Shown: piece after piece, positions 25,300-34,589 of the stretch | Numbering within the stretch: position 1 is the first letter of the stretch | Layout: each line of letters begins with the position of its first letter | DNA from: GWE2-51-13 sp942492825 | GTDB lineage: Bacteria; Bacillota_I; Bacilli_A; Erysipelotrichales; Erysipelotrichaceae | NCBI GenBank assembly: GCA_942492825.1 | Contig: OW818635.1 | Location: 868,001 to 932,000 of the forward strand | Direction: 5' to 3' | DNA length: 64,000 bases | Program-made: the position numbers and the translations under genes | Notes under the pieces: generated by a model | Told to the model about the DNA's origin: nothing | Databases searched by the model: none | Seen by the model: only the letters and a program-made list of their open reading frames with translations

Positions 25300-27243
25300 A
25301 TGGGCACTTCCTTGGCATATAAAATCCTCAGTCAAAACCGATTACGGGGCGAAGTCATTGCCGGTATGGAGATCGCCGTCAAGGTCAACCAAACTTTAAC
25401 GCAGGACTCCACCGGAACGATGGTTTACCTGCAACTTTTAGCTATGAATCCAACAAGGATCCAAACGGATCTTTCGGTTGCTTATATCGACCATAACATG
25501 CTTCAATCCGGATTCGAAAACGCGGACGATCACGAATTCATCAAAAGCGTTTGCGCACGTTACGGAATCATTTACAGTAAACCCGGCGGCGGGATCTGTC
25601 ATCAAGTCCAGCTTGAACGTTTCGCCAAACCAGGCGCGATTTTGATCGGATCGGACAGTCATACGCCGACCTGCGGCGGTTTAGGCAGTTTGGCGATCGG
25701 TGCCGGAGGATTGGATGTGGCAGTGGGTATGGCGAAAGGATTCTACTTTTTAACCGTACCGAAAGTCTATAAAATCAACTTGATCGGTAAACCTCGTCCC
25801 TATCTCAATGGGAAAGATATCATCCTCAATGTATTGAAACAGTTATCAGTCAAGGGCGGTGTCGGATTTATTTTGGAGTATGGCGGCGAAGCATTGCGTT
25901 ATTTGAGCGTAACCGATCGTGCGACCATCTGTAATATGGGCGCCGAACTCGGTGCGACGACCTCGATTTTCCCGAGCGACGAAAATACCTTGGATTATTT
26001 AAAGCGTCAAGGACGTCCCCAGGATTACCGTGCATTCAGTGCGGACGAGGATGCGGTCTATGATGCGGAATTGACGATCGATCTCAGTACGCTTTCGCCG
26101 ATGGTCGCCAAGCCTCACCAACCCGACAATGTGGTAGAGGTGAAAGAAATCGTCGGATTGAAAATCGACCAAGTCGCCATCGGAAGTTGTACGAACTCCT
26201 CCTATGCGGACTTAATGAAAGTCGCGATGATACTAAAAGGCAAAATCGTCCATCCGGACGTAAGTTTGGTCATTTCGCCGGGTTCCGCCAACATTCTTCG
26301 TTTGATGAGTGAGAACGGCGCGTTGGCGACCATGATCGCCGCCGGTGCCCGTATCTTGGAATCCGGTTGCGGTCCATGCATCGGAATGGGACAAGCCCCG
26401 AAATCCGGTGCCGTTTCCTTACGTAGTTTCAATCGTAACTTTAAAGGACGCTCCGGTACCGCCGATGCGCAAGTCTATCTGGTCAGTCCCGAAACGGCTG
26501 CCTACAGTGCCGTGATGGGTGTCTTGAGCGATCCGACAACGATGGACATCGACTTGAATGTCGTTGAACCGGAAAGTTACGGAAGCGTCGAAACCTACTT
26601 CATTTATCCCGACAAAACGAAACTAGGAAGCGAAGCGATCATGGGTCCCAACATCCATCCCTTCCCTTTGGCCAAGAAAGTTGACGGCAACGTAACGCAA
26701 ACCGTTCTATTGAAGCTTGGCGACAATATCACGACGGACGACATCGTTCCCTCACATGCCCGACTCTTACCTTATCGTTCAAACATTCCTTACTTGGCAA
26801 AGTTCTGCTTCACGACCGTCACGGATACCTTTTTCGAGGATGCGCAACGGTTGGGTGGCGGATTGATCGTCGCCGGGGAAAATTACGGCCAAGGTTCTTC
26901 ACGCGAACATGCGGCGCTGGTCCCGTTATATTTAGGCGTTAAGGCGGTCATTGCGAAAAGTTTCGCCCGGATTCATCGTTCCAATTTAATCAATGCGGGG
27001 ATCTTACCCTTGGTGTTTGAAAATCCGGAAGATTATACTCGCATTAATTCGATGGAAACATGGACGATCGAAGACGTAAACAGATCGATATTGGAAAACA
27101 AACCGATCCGGATGACAAATCAAACGAAATCTGAAATGATCGACCTTATCTTTACTGGGTCGGAGCGCGAGAAAGAAGTCTTGTTAGGGGGAGGCTACCT
27201 GAATTACATCATGTCCCTTAACTTCGGTGACGATCATGCCTAA
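25300..27243 (+). CDS. acn: Aconitate hydratase
   Basis: A 647-residue [4Fe-4S] enzyme isomerising citrate to isocitrate. Cluster cysteines occur in IGSCTNSSYADL and in ESGCGPCIGMG; SDSHTPTCGGLG and the swivel-domain loop NYGQGSSREHAAL are also present. The length matches the short aconitase group rather than the ~900-residue AcnA. The ATG at 25300 follows AAGGAGAACACC. It is the first of three genes giving the oxidative branch from oxaloacetate to 2-oxoglutarate, and its end overlaps the isocitrate dehydrogenase start by 8 bases. Confidence 0.95.
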   Translation: MGTSLAYKILSQNRLRGEVIAGMEIAVKVNQTLTQDSTGTMVYLQLLAMNPTRIQTDLSVAYIDHNMLQSGFENADDHEFIKSVCARYGIIYSKPGGGICHQVQLERFAKPGAILIGSDSHTPTCGGLGSLAIGAGGLDVAVGMAKGFYFLTVPKVYKINLIGKPRPYLNGKDIILNVLKQLSVKGGVGFILEYGGEALRYLSVTDRATICNMGAELGATTSIFPSDENTLDYLKRQGRPQDYRAFSADEDAVYDAELTIDLSTLSPMVAKPHQPDNVVEVKEIVGLKIDQVAIGSCTNSSYADLMKVAMILKGKIVHPDVSLVISPGSANILRLMSENGALATMIAAGARILESGCGPCIGMGQAPKSGAVSLRSFNRNFKGRSGTADAQVYLVSPETAAYSAVMGVLSDPTTMDIDLNVVEPESYGSVETYFIYPDKTKLGSEAIMGPNIHPFPLAKKVDGNVTQTVLLKLGDNITTDDIVPSHARLLPYRSNIPYLAKFCFTTVTDTFFEDAQRLGGGLIVAGENYGQGSSREHAALVPLYLGVKAVIAKSFARIHRSNLINAGILPLVFENPEDYTRINSMETWTIEDVNRSILENKPIRMTNQTKSEMIDLIFTGSEREKEVLLGGGYLNYIMSLNFGDDHA

Positions 27244-28246
27244 GATCACTCTGATCCCGGGAGATGGCATCGGACCGGAAGTCACCCGATGCATGGTCGA
27301 CGTGATCGCCGCAACTGGCGTAAACATTGAATGGGAAACCGTCGAAGCGGGTTTGCACATGCTTGAGAAAACCGGCGAACTTATCCCGAACGATGTGTTC
27401 GAAAGTATCGAGCGCAACAAGATTGCGATCAAAGGACCGATCACGACACCGATCGGAAAAGGATTCCGCAGTATCAATGTGGCCTTGCGTAAGAAGTACG
27501 ATCTATACGCTTGTGTCCGACCGGTCAAAACGATCGGCATCGTAAGTCCAAAATTCGAAAGCGTCGATCTTACGATCTTCCGTGAAAACACCGAAGATCT
27601 TTATATGGGTCTGGAAGAACAGGTTTCAGTCGATGAAGCGCGAAGCATCAAAGTAATCACGCGTGCCAAGAGCGAACGGATCGTCGACGCGGCCTTCAAA
27701 TTTGCCCAAACGAATAAGAAGAAATTTGTTACGGTTGTCACCAAAGCGAACATCATGAAACTCAGCGACGGATTGTTTCTGGAAGTCGCGCGGGATGTCG
27801 CCAAACGTTATCCGGAGATTTCGCTTAAGGAAATCTTGGTCGACAACATGTGCATGCAACTGGTGGTACGCCCGGAAACCTTCGGCGTCATCGTTACCGA
27901 AAACCTATATGGCGATATCCTTTCGGATTTGTGCGCCGGTTTGGTCGGTGGACTGGGATTTGTGCCTGGCGCCAATTTCGGTAAGGAAATCGCGATCTTC
28001 GAAGCCGTCCACGGAAGTGCTCCCGATATCGCGGGAAAAGGCATCGCCAATCCGACCGCGATGATTTTGACCGGAGCCATGTTGCTGGAACATTTGGGTT
28101 ATGTCGAGGCCGCAACAAATATTCGTCAAAGCGTCCAAGAAGTCTTTCGCGATCGTGCCAATTTCACCGTCGATCTCGGCGGAACGCTTGGTAGCGAAGC
28201 GATTACGCAACGTATCATCGCGCACTTACATGTGCCCACGAGGTAA
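27236..28246 (+). CDS. icd: Isocitrate/isopropylmalate-type dehydrogenase (isocitrate dehydrogenase)
   Basis: A 336-residue enzyme of the isocitrate/isopropylmalate dehydrogenase superfamily. It begins PKITLIPGDGIGPEVT and has the substrate loop NVALRKKYDLYACVRPV, TIFRENTEDLYMG with the SxN/REN region, and the metal site DNMCMQLV followed by NLYGDILSDLCAGLVGGLG. Size and sequence fit the short NAD-dependent isocitrate dehydrogenases. Position between aconitase and citrate synthase makes isocitrate oxidation to 2-oxoglutarate the best call over isopropylmalate. The ATG at 27236 is preferred over a GTG at 27227 because the protein start matches the family. Confidence 0.92.
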   Translation: MPKITLIPGDGIGPEVTRCMVDVIAATGVNIEWETVEAGLHMLEKTGELIPNDVFESIERNKIAIKGPITTPIGKGFRSINVALRKKYDLYACVRPVKTIGIVSPKFESVDLTIFRENTEDLYMGLEEQVSVDEARSIKVITRAKSERIVDAAFKFAQTNKKKFVTVVTKANIMKLSDGLFLEVARDVAKRYPEISLKEILVDNMCMQLVVRPETFGVIVTENLYGDILSDLCAGLVGGLGFVPGANFGKEIAIFEAVHGSAPDIAGKGIANPTAMILTGAMLLEHLGYVEAATNIRQSVQEVFRDRANFTVDLGGTLGSEAITQRIIAHLHVPTR

Positions 28247-28248
28247 GT

Positions 28249-29601
28249 ATGGTCAAGAAATTATTGGAAGAGCGATTGCATACCTTAGCGAAGATCGTCC
28301 GTGAGAACGGAACCATTTCGCCTGAGCTCTATGAAGTCCATAATATCAAACGCGGATTGCGCAATGCCAACGGAACCGGAGTGTTGGTTGGGATCACACG
28401 TGTCGGATCGGTCATCGGGTACGAAAAAATCGACGGTGTCAAAATTCCCTGTGTCGGACGGCTATACTATCGCGGTGTCGATCTGTTCGATTTGGTCGAC
28501 GGATTCCAATCCGAAGCGCGGACCGGATTTGAGGAAACCTGTTATCTGCTTTTATTCGGGCAACTTCCCACACGTTCGCAATTGGCAGAATTTACGAGAA
28601 TCCTGGAAGAAAGCCGTAACTTACCCAAAGGATACAAGGAAGATGTCATCCTGAAAATCCCTGCCCCCAACATCATGAACAAGCTTCAACGTACGGTGTT
28701 GACCTTATACTCCTATGACGAAAATCCCGATGATATATCGGTGGAAAACGTGTTGCGTCAATCGATCGATTTGATCGCCAAACTACCTTTAATGGCTGCC
28801 TACAGTTACGCGTCCAAACGCCATTATTTCGACCATGAATCCCTCATTTTGCATACTCCCAAAGAAGGGGTCGGCACCGCCGAGAACTTCCTTTATCTAA
28901 TACGCAAAGACGGGATCTACACCCGCAAGGAAGTCGAACTCTTGGATTTGTTGATGGTCATCATGGCCGAGCATGGCGGCGGAAACAACTCATCTTTCGC
29001 GACCCATGTGGTCTCCTCGACCGGAACCGATACGTATTCGGCCATCGCGACCGCGATCGGATCATTGAAAGGTCCCAAACATGGCGGCGCCAATCAAATG
29101 GTGGCACGGATGTTGGATGACATTAAGGAACATGTTCCTGATCCGGAAGACCAAGCCGGATTACGTGATTATCTTTCCTTGATCCTTGCGAAGAAAACTT
29201 TCGATAGAAAAGGGTTGATCTATGGATTGGGTCATGCGGTCTATACCTTAAGCGATCCGCGTGCCCTCGTACTTAAGAAAAAAGCCGCCGAATTGGCGGA
29301 ACTGACAGGAACGCAGAAAGAATTCAACCGCATTTCCGAGATCGAACGGATCGGTTGCGAACTCTTGAACGCCAAGGTCAAGGTCGACAATAAAATGGCG
29401 GCCAATGTCGATCTCTATGCGGGATTTGTGTTAGAGACCTTAGGCATCCCTGAAGAACTTTATACGCCCTTATTCGCGATTTCGCGAATCGCCGGTTGGT
29501 CAGCGCACCGGTTGGAACAGATTCTGGACGAGAAGATCATGCGTCCCGCTTATGTAACCTTAGGGGAAGCGAAGACCTATATTCCGATCGATCAACGATA
29601 A
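28249..29601 (+). CDS. gltA: Citrate synthase
   Basis: A 450-residue citrate synthase condensing oxaloacetate and acetyl-CoA. Conserved elements: YRGVDLFDLV, AEHGGGNNSSFATHVVSST, the GPKHGGAN loop, and GLGHAVYTLSDPRA with the oxaloacetate-binding His and Arg. The N-terminal ~40 residues are longer than in typical type II enzymes. Third gene of the operon, two bases after icd. No 2-oxoglutarate dehydrogenase genes follow, so the operon supports an incomplete, biosynthetic TCA branch. Ends at a strong terminator. Confidence 0.95.
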   Translation: MVKKLLEERLHTLAKIVRENGTISPELYEVHNIKRGLRNANGTGVLVGITRVGSVIGYEKIDGVKIPCVGRLYYRGVDLFDLVDGFQSEARTGFEETCYLLLFGQLPTRSQLAEFTRILEESRNLPKGYKEDVILKIPAPNIMNKLQRTVLTLYSYDENPDDISVENVLRQSIDLIAKLPLMAAYSYASKRHYFDHESLILHTPKEGVGTAENFLYLIRKDGIYTRKEVELLDLLMVIMAEHGGGNNSSFATHVVSSTGTDTYSAIATAIGSLKGPKHGGANQMVARMLDDIKEHVPDPEDQAGLRDYLSLILAKKTFDRKGLIYGLGHAVYTLSDPRALVLKKKAAELAELTGTQKEFNRISEIERIGCELLNAKVKVDNKMAANVDLYAGFVLETLGIPEELYTPLFAISRIAGWSAHRLEQILDEKIMRPAYVTLGEAKTYIPIDQR

Positions 29602-29602
29602 A

Positions 29603-29637
29603 CAAAAGCGGGAATTCACATTCCCGCTTCTTTTCGT
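29603..29637. terminator. Bidirectional terminator between citrate synthase and aminotransferase
   Basis: AAGCGGGAA-TTCACA-TTCCCGCTT followed by CTTTTC. It lies between convergent genes and includes the aminotransferase stop codon (TGA). Confidence 0.85.
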
Positions 29638-30785
29638 ATGAATTCTTCGATGCGGTCAAACGCGATCGCCAAGCGATCCAATCCGACCGTCACCGCGATG
29701 CGGATGTAACCTTCCCCATAGGCTCCGAAGACGTTGCCGGGCAGGACCAAGACTTTTTTCTCATCCGCCAAATGTTGCGCAAACAATGTACTACTGAGGT
29801 TGGATTTGCGGATATCCGCAAATAAATATATCCCGCCTTTCGGGGCGATGACATCCAAGCCTTGAATCGATTTGATCCGTCGATATCCGTAGCTCATCCG
29901 TTCTTCAAATGCGTTGACTAACTTCGGTTGAACGATTTTCCGCTTATGTAAGGCGGACAAAGCGGCGCGTTGGGAAACCGAAGGCGCCGAGAAACAAATC
30001 GATTCATTAATTTGTACCATCGTCGAAATGACATAGTCTGGCGCAACCGCATAGCCGATGCGCCATCCTGTCATGGCATAGGATTTCGAGAAACTCCCGA
30101 ACACGATGCTTCGATCGCGTAACGTCGGTATCTCCAGCACCGAGACATGTTTCTGTCCATAAGACAAAGCCTCATACACTTCATCGGAAAGTACGATCAA
30201 GTCATGTTTCAGTGCGAATGCGCCGAGTTTTTCAAGTACGTCGCGTCCATAGACGGCGCCGGTCGGATTGTTTGGGCTGTTGACCAAGATCGCTTTGGTT
30301 TTCGGTGTAACCAAGCTTTCCAACGTTTCGAAATTTAACTGGAAACCGGTGGAAATGTCGGTCGGCACGGATACGAAAACACCGCGCGCCATCGTCACTT
30401 GATCCTTGTACGGGGTGAAGTAAGGATCCGGCACCAACACTTCGTCCCCTTCATCCAAAATCGCGCACAAGGCCACATACATGGCATGACACGCCCCGAC
30501 GGTAACCATGATTTCGTTCGGTTTGACGTCGGATCGGTATTCTTCGCGTAAAAATACGGCGATCGCATCGATCAATTCGGGATCGCCGTTCGGTTTGGTA
30601 TAGTTGGTATGACCATCGGTTGCGCATTTGAAGGCGGAATCGATGATTTCCTGCGGGGTGATGAAATCCGGATCCCCGATACTGAGGTTGATCAGATCGG
30701 GATCGCCGATCCGTTTCGCCGCATCCCCCAAAGCGTTTGACACGGTGCTACGATACGCTTTCGCCAAGAAATCTTGTTTCGTCAT
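29616..30785 (-). CDS. PLP aminotransferase, class I fold
   Basis: A 389-residue fold-type I aminotransferase of the aspartate/aromatic/alanine group. Visible are NSPNNPTGAVY, the cofactor-binding DEVYEAL, and the PLP lysine in SFSKSYAMTGWRIGY. The C-terminal arginine in EGYIRIAVTVG would bind the substrate carboxylate. Exact amino acid specificity cannot be told. It overlaps larA by four bases and the two are co-transcribed; it may supply or consume 2-oxo acids with 2-oxoglutarate/glutamate from the neighbouring TCA operon. Confidence 0.92.
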   Translation of the reverse strand: MTKQDFLAKAYRSTVSNALGDAAKRIGDPDLINLSIGDPDFITPQEIIDSAFKCATDGHTNYTKPNGDPELIDAIAVFLREEYRSDVKPNEIMVTVGACHAMYVALCAILDEGDEVLVPDPYFTPYKDQVTMARGVFVSVPTDISTGFQLNFETLESLVTPKTKAILVNSPNNPTGAVYGRDVLEKLGAFALKHDLIVLSDEVYEALSYGQKHVSVLEIPTLRDRSIVFGSFSKSYAMTGWRIGYAVAPDYVISTMVQINESICFSAPSVSQRAALSALHKRKIVQPKLVNAFEERMSYGYRRIKSIQGLDVIAPKGGIYLFADIRKSNLSSTLFAQHLADEKKVLVLPGNVFGAYGEGYIRIAVTVGLDRLAIAFDRIEEFIRKEAGM

Positions 30786-32071
30786 TTTTCTTCCCCGCTA
30801 CAGGTCGCCAAGGTGCTGGCACCGTTGGGAAAAACATACACTTTATAGGCACCGTCATAACGTTGACGTACGACATGCAACGCTTCATCGAGACTTTCGT
30901 AGATTTCGATCCCGATTTTCTTTAGCGAATCCTTCGGTAGACTCGACACCAACGTAATACGATACGTTTGCGCGTAGACGCAGGTCATATACGCAAAGAA
31001 CTTGGAAATCGAGTAGTCGTATCGTAGATGTTCTTCACGTTCTTGGTTGGTCTCAAAGGCATCGAACATAAACGCCATGTCCGGATGACCCAACCCTTCG
31101 CGACACTCCGCCAACAACAGGATATCGCCGCCCTGTTTACAGGCATGGACCGCATTGGATAAGGCCTTGGTGGCTTGATAAAAGTTGATGTCTTTGGGAT
31201 AACCTCCACATGAAGTCACGACGACCTCGGCTTTGTCTTCAAGTTCGACGTGGTCGATCTTTCGCAGATATTCGCACCCTGCCTGATGGGCAAGGATCGC
31301 ATCCCCAAAAACCGCATGGTAGAGATACCCGTCTTCATCGACCAATACATTCAACAAGAGCGGTGCTTTCACGAAGTTCAATGCTTCTATCATGTCTTCA
31401 TGGATGGGATTGCCTTCGGTACGATTGCTTGTGACTTCGGGATTATTACCCTGTCCGTCAGGATTGAGTGATAAGGAGTGATTCTGCGTAATGGTATTAT
31501 ATCCGGCGATTCCCGGCAACAGTGCTTTTCTTCCGCCTCCGAAACCCGCCAGATCATGAAATACGATGCCGCCGGTTAAAATCAACACATCCGCATCCAA
31601 TGCGATCTTATTGAAACGTACTTCGGAATTCCGTGACGTTGTCCCGACATAGCGCAATGCGGACTCATCATGACAATCATGATCGATGACCTTAATTTTC
31701 CCATAGTTCTCCCCGACCAACGCGCGATGTTCGTCCTCGCTTTGTTTGCGATGTGTTCCCAACGCGCTAATTAAAGTGATATTTTTATCTTCGACTCCGC
31801 AGTTTCGGATCTCATCCAATAAAACCGACAGATATCGCGCCGGATTCTGCCACAATCTCGTTACGTCAGGAATGACGATTACTACCGTGTTGGTTGGTTG
31901 AAGTATCTCGCTTAGTTTCTTAGAACCGATCGGAGTTTGTAACGCTCTCCGTAAAATCACATCCGGTGTGCGATTCTTTTCGATCGTGTGGGAAGTAACC
32001 GATTGAATGTGACTTCCGTCGATTGCGATCGTTACGTTGTTTTCGCCATATCCTAAGTTTTGGATCGCCAT
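30782..32071 (-). CDS. larA: Nickel-pincer lactate racemase family protein (LarA-like)
   Basis: A 429-residue protein of the LarA (DUF2088) family, enzymes that epimerise 2-hydroxy acids using a nickel pincer nucleotide. The start at 32071 follows GGGAGGTAAAC. Recognisable are PDVTRLWQ, ALGTHRKQSEDEH with the catalytic His, the IDHDCHDE segment, GGIVFHDLAGFGGGRKALLPG, and SCGGYPKDINFYQATKALSNA near residue 300. The substrate may be lactate or another 2-hydroxy acid, since the family is broad. Cofactor genes larB, larC and larE are not in the window. Co-transcribed with the aminotransferase. Confidence 0.87.
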   Translation of the reverse strand: MAIQNLGYGENNVTIAIDGSHIQSVTSHTIEKNRTPDVILRRALQTPIGSKKLSEILQPTNTVVIVIPDVTRLWQNPARYLSVLLDEIRNCGVEDKNITLISALGTHRKQSEDEHRALVGENYGKIKVIDHDCHDESALRYVGTTSRNSEVRFNKIALDADVLILTGGIVFHDLAGFGGGRKALLPGIAGYNTITQNHSLSLNPDGQGNNPEVTSNRTEGNPIHEDMIEALNFVKAPLLLNVLVDEDGYLYHAVFGDAILAHQAGCEYLRKIDHVELEDKAEVVVTSCGGYPKDINFYQATKALSNAVHACKQGGDILLLAECREGLGHPDMAFMFDAFETNQEREEHLRYDYSISKFFAYMTCVYAQTYRITLVSSLPKDSLKKIGIEIYESLDEALHVVRQRYDGAYKVYVFPNGASTLATCSGEEK

Positions 32072-32161
32072 GTTTACCTCCCGGGATTTTGCCCTTTTCA
32101 TTATTATAGCCGTCACGTTTCAAACATCAAGTATGAATGTGTCGGAAACATTGAATTCGGT

Positions 32162-33118
32162 CTACTTACTTTTCGGATCGAATCGTTCTTTAAACTGCCC
32201 TTCCAAAGTTGTCAACTTACTGACTGCGCGATAACGCGTCTGCGCATCCAAGCCCGGTAGGATGTAGAATCTTCGCAAATCACGGATCTGACCCAATTCG
32301 GATTGAAGGGTTTTGACCTGATCCAATCGAAAGGAAACGTCATATCGATGCGTTTGAAGCAAACTAAGTGCCGTGTTAAGTTTTTTGAGATCGATCCGCA
32401 AACGATGCATGGATGCGTCGTCTTTCATATCTAGATCAATACAGCGATGTTTTAACTTCTTCCACCGTTTCCGCGTCTCACTCTCCAGCAAATCATGGAA
32501 GTCCGCATTATCATCGGGTTTTACCGTTTCTACTAATACTTCCAACCAAAGTTCGGTCGCTTGTTGGCGCAGAACCTCAAACGCTTCATCACGAAGTTTT
32601 TCTGACATGTAAATGGGTACACTGTCATGATCGGATCCGAACTTCTCGAAAAGCATCGCCATCACTTCGTTGTCACGGGCTGCGTTGCTTGATTTACTGA
32701 GTCGTTTCAACCGGAGCGACAGATCTTCGAACCCTTCGATGTTTAACCGCCGCGCATTATAGAGTAAGGAGCGCAAAGCTCGCAGATCGACGCGGAAGCG
32801 ATGCAAAGCATCATATTCTTCGGGTTGGGTCAAACAAATCCTAGCGGAGGATAGACATGCACGCAGAAATTCCAACAAATCGTTTTGAAATTCATCGTCG
32901 GGTTTTCCAAGGTCAAAATCAACTAGAATACATTTCTTAAGATTCATCCGTTTCGCAAGTTCAACCTGAATCGATTCGATACTTCCCGACATGGTCAACG
33001 TGAGTTCCTTTATATCTTCCTTCGAAGAAGTTACGAACGTATCTTTTAACGCAACGTAAGCGAAGCGATACGTCGCTTCATCTTGAAAGTTGAAGGTAAG
33101 TTGAATGTTATTATCCAT
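32162..33118 (-). CDS. CHAD domain protein
   Basis: A 318-residue helical protein. The start at 33118 overlaps the sixA stop (translational coupling). Two CHAD repeats are seen, each with the conserved histidine/arginine face: LHRFRVDLRALRSLL and MHRLRIDLKKLNTALSLL, with LRDLRRF near the end. CHAD domains bind polyphosphate through this basic surface. No CYTH/triphosphatase domain is attached, although an N-terminal ~80-residue part may be a degenerate one (FNFQDEATYRFAYVAL). Next to SixA this fits phosphate or polyphosphate regulation. Confidence 0.9.
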   Translation of the reverse strand: MDNNIQLTFNFQDEATYRFAYVALKDTFVTSSKEDIKELTLTMSGSIESIQVELAKRMNLKKCILVDFDLGKPDDEFQNDLLEFLRACLSSARICLTQPEEYDALHRFRVDLRALRSLLYNARRLNIEGFEDLSLRLKRLSKSSNAARDNEVMAMLFEKFGSDHDSVPIYMSEKLRDEAFEVLRQQATELWLEVLVETVKPDDNADFHDLLESETRKRWKKLKHRCIDLDMKDDASMHRLRIDLKKLNTALSLLQTHRYDVSFRLDQVKTLQSELGQIRDLRRFYILPGLDAQTRYRAVSKLTTLEGQFKERFDPKSK

Positions 33119-33587
33119 GCCAAGGTACCGCATTCTTATCGAGAAACCAAAGCAAGTCCGCACCATCTGTGATGTCTTGGGCAAATTCCAGTGCGCAACT
33201 CGCTCCCTTTTTCATCGGGATCCGCACATCGCTGACGCTTTCGATCCATTGCGAAAGTGTCGGTTCATGCCCGACAACGATTAACATCTCTTCATTTAAG
33301 GTTTCGATCGCTTCGTGCAGATCGCTCAACTTTCCTGTCGCGACCCATTCTTCGCTAATCGGTGAAAGATCGAGCTTCTTTCCCAGGATATTCGCGGTTT
33401 CAAGCGCTCGTGTCAGCGGACTGCATATCAATCGGATCGAGTATTCTTTAACAATCGGTTGGATACTGCGGGCAGTCTTTTTGGCATCCGAAATTCCTTT
33501 TTCCGTCAACTTCCGATCCGCGTCACTCCCGCCGACAGGGGCGTTTTGCGCATCGGTATGACGAATGAAAACGATGATTTTTCCCAT
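33111..33587 (-). CDS. sixA: SixA-type phosphohistidine phosphatase
   Basis: A 158-residue histidine-phosphatase superfamily member. The catalytic RH is in IVFIRHTDAQNA; CSPLTRALETANIL gives the second arginine and VVGHEPTLSQWIESV the second histidine. The usual RHG glycine is Thr here, as in many SixA proteins. Relatives dephosphorylate histidines in phosphorelay HPt domains or PTS proteins; this genome does encode an HPt (hybrid kinase at 3861). Coupled to a CHAD gene. Confidence 0.9.
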   Translation of the reverse strand: MGKIIVFIRHTDAQNAPVGGSDADRKLTEKGISDAKKTARSIQPIVKEYSIRLICSPLTRALETANILGKKLDLSPISEEWVATGKLSDLHEAIETLNEEMLIVVGHEPTLSQWIESVSDVRIPMKKGASCALEFAQDITDGADLLWFLDKNAVPWHG

Positions 33588-33763
33588 AGTCGATCCTCTT
33601 TCCTACTTTACTTCATTATGACACATTTACTTCATTTTGCGTACTAGACGATATTTCGCGTCGATCTTCATTACCAAAAATTAGTCGGTAACCTCTCGGA
33701 AGTCAATTTCCTTGATTTTGGGATGGATATGTTATAATAAACTCACTAAAGGAGGGCTGTTTC

Positions 33764-34084
33764 ATGAAAGATCCCGTACATCTTTGTCCGAAATTCGAAT
33801 CGGCGTTTGAAATCCTCGGTAAACGCTGGAATGGTCTGATCATCCGGATTTTAGCGACCCGTCCGCTTCGTTTCGGCGAGTTGGAACATGCCATCCCGGA
33901 TCTCAGCGCCCGTATGTTGGCGGCTCGTTTGAAAGAGTTGGAAGACGCAAACTTAATCCTACGGAACGTATATCCCCAAGTTCCGGTATTGATCGAATAT
34001 GAACTGAGTGAAAAAGGCCATGAGTTGGAGAAGGCCTTGGAACCGATCCAATCTTGGGCCGATAAATGGTCCGTCCTTCCCTAG
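33764..34084 (+). CDS. HxlR-family transcriptional regulator
   Basis: A 106-residue winged-helix protein. The family signature is clear: FEILGKRWNGLIIRIL with the tryptophan of the wHTH, PLRFGELEHAIPDLSARML and LEDANLILRNVYPQVPVLIEYELSEKG. HxlR regulators often sense aldehydes, quinones or other electrophiles and control adjacent detoxification genes. The DUF1801 gene starts 16 bases after it and is probably co-transcribed. A TATAAT lies at 33733-33738, and AAAGGAGGG precedes the ATG. Confidence 0.93.
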   Translation: MKDPVHLCPKFESAFEILGKRWNGLIIRILATRPLRFGELEHAIPDLSARMLAARLKELEDANLILRNVYPQVPVLIEYELSEKGHELEKALEPIQSWADKWSVLP

Positions 34085-34099
34085 ATAAGGAGAACAATC

Positions 34100-34546
34100 A
34101 TGCGAAGCGAAGCGATCACCGTCGACCAATATCTCGATGAACTCCCCGAAGACCGTCAAGTTATTTTGCGTCAATTACGTAAAACGATCCAAGAAAATAT
34201 CCCTGCCGGATTTCAAGAAGGCATGGGGTATGGAATGCCCGGCTTCGATGTTCCCTTCACATTGTATCCGCAAGGTTATCGTTGCGATCCCAAACAGCCT
34301 CTACCGTTTGCGGGATACGCCAGCCAGAAAAACCACATCGCGCTCTATCATATGGGTATCTATGCGAAACCGGAGTTGCATGATTGGTTTGTATCCGAAT
34401 ATGAAAAAAGGACCGGAAAAGCGCCGGACCTAGGGAAATCCTGTCTGCGGTTTCGACCCAAGCAACCCATTCCCTTCGATTTGATCGGTGAATTGTTTCA
34501 AAAGATCACGGTCGATGAATGGATCGGTATGGTCGATAAAATCTAG
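34100..34546 (+). CDS. DUF1801 / YdhG-like protein
   Basis: A 148-residue DUF1801 protein with the classical features: TVDQYLDELPEDRQVILRQL, then IQENIPAGFQEGMGYGMPGF, KNHIALYHMG and KSCLRFRPKQPIPFDLIGEL. It follows an HxlR regulator by 16 bases. Second of three DUF1801 proteins in the window. Function unproven; a role in iron handling has been suggested for relatives. Confidence 0.9.
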   Translation: MRSEAITVDQYLDELPEDRQVILRQLRKTIQENIPAGFQEGMGYGMPGFDVPFTLYPQGYRCDPKQPLPFAGYASQKNHIALYHMGIYAKPELHDWFVSEYEKRTGKAPDLGKSCLRFRPKQPIPFDLIGELFQKITVDEWIGMVDKI

Positions 34547-34557
34547 CTAAGAGTAAT

Positions 34558-34589
34558 CAAAAGCGTTCGCGAATTGCGAACGTTTTTTT
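34558..34589. terminator. Bidirectional terminator between DUF1801 gene and pstA
   Basis: CGTTCGC-GAATT-GCGAACG then seven T on the plus strand; AAAA on the left gives a T-run for pstA. It closes the pst operon directly after pstA. Confidence 0.9.
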
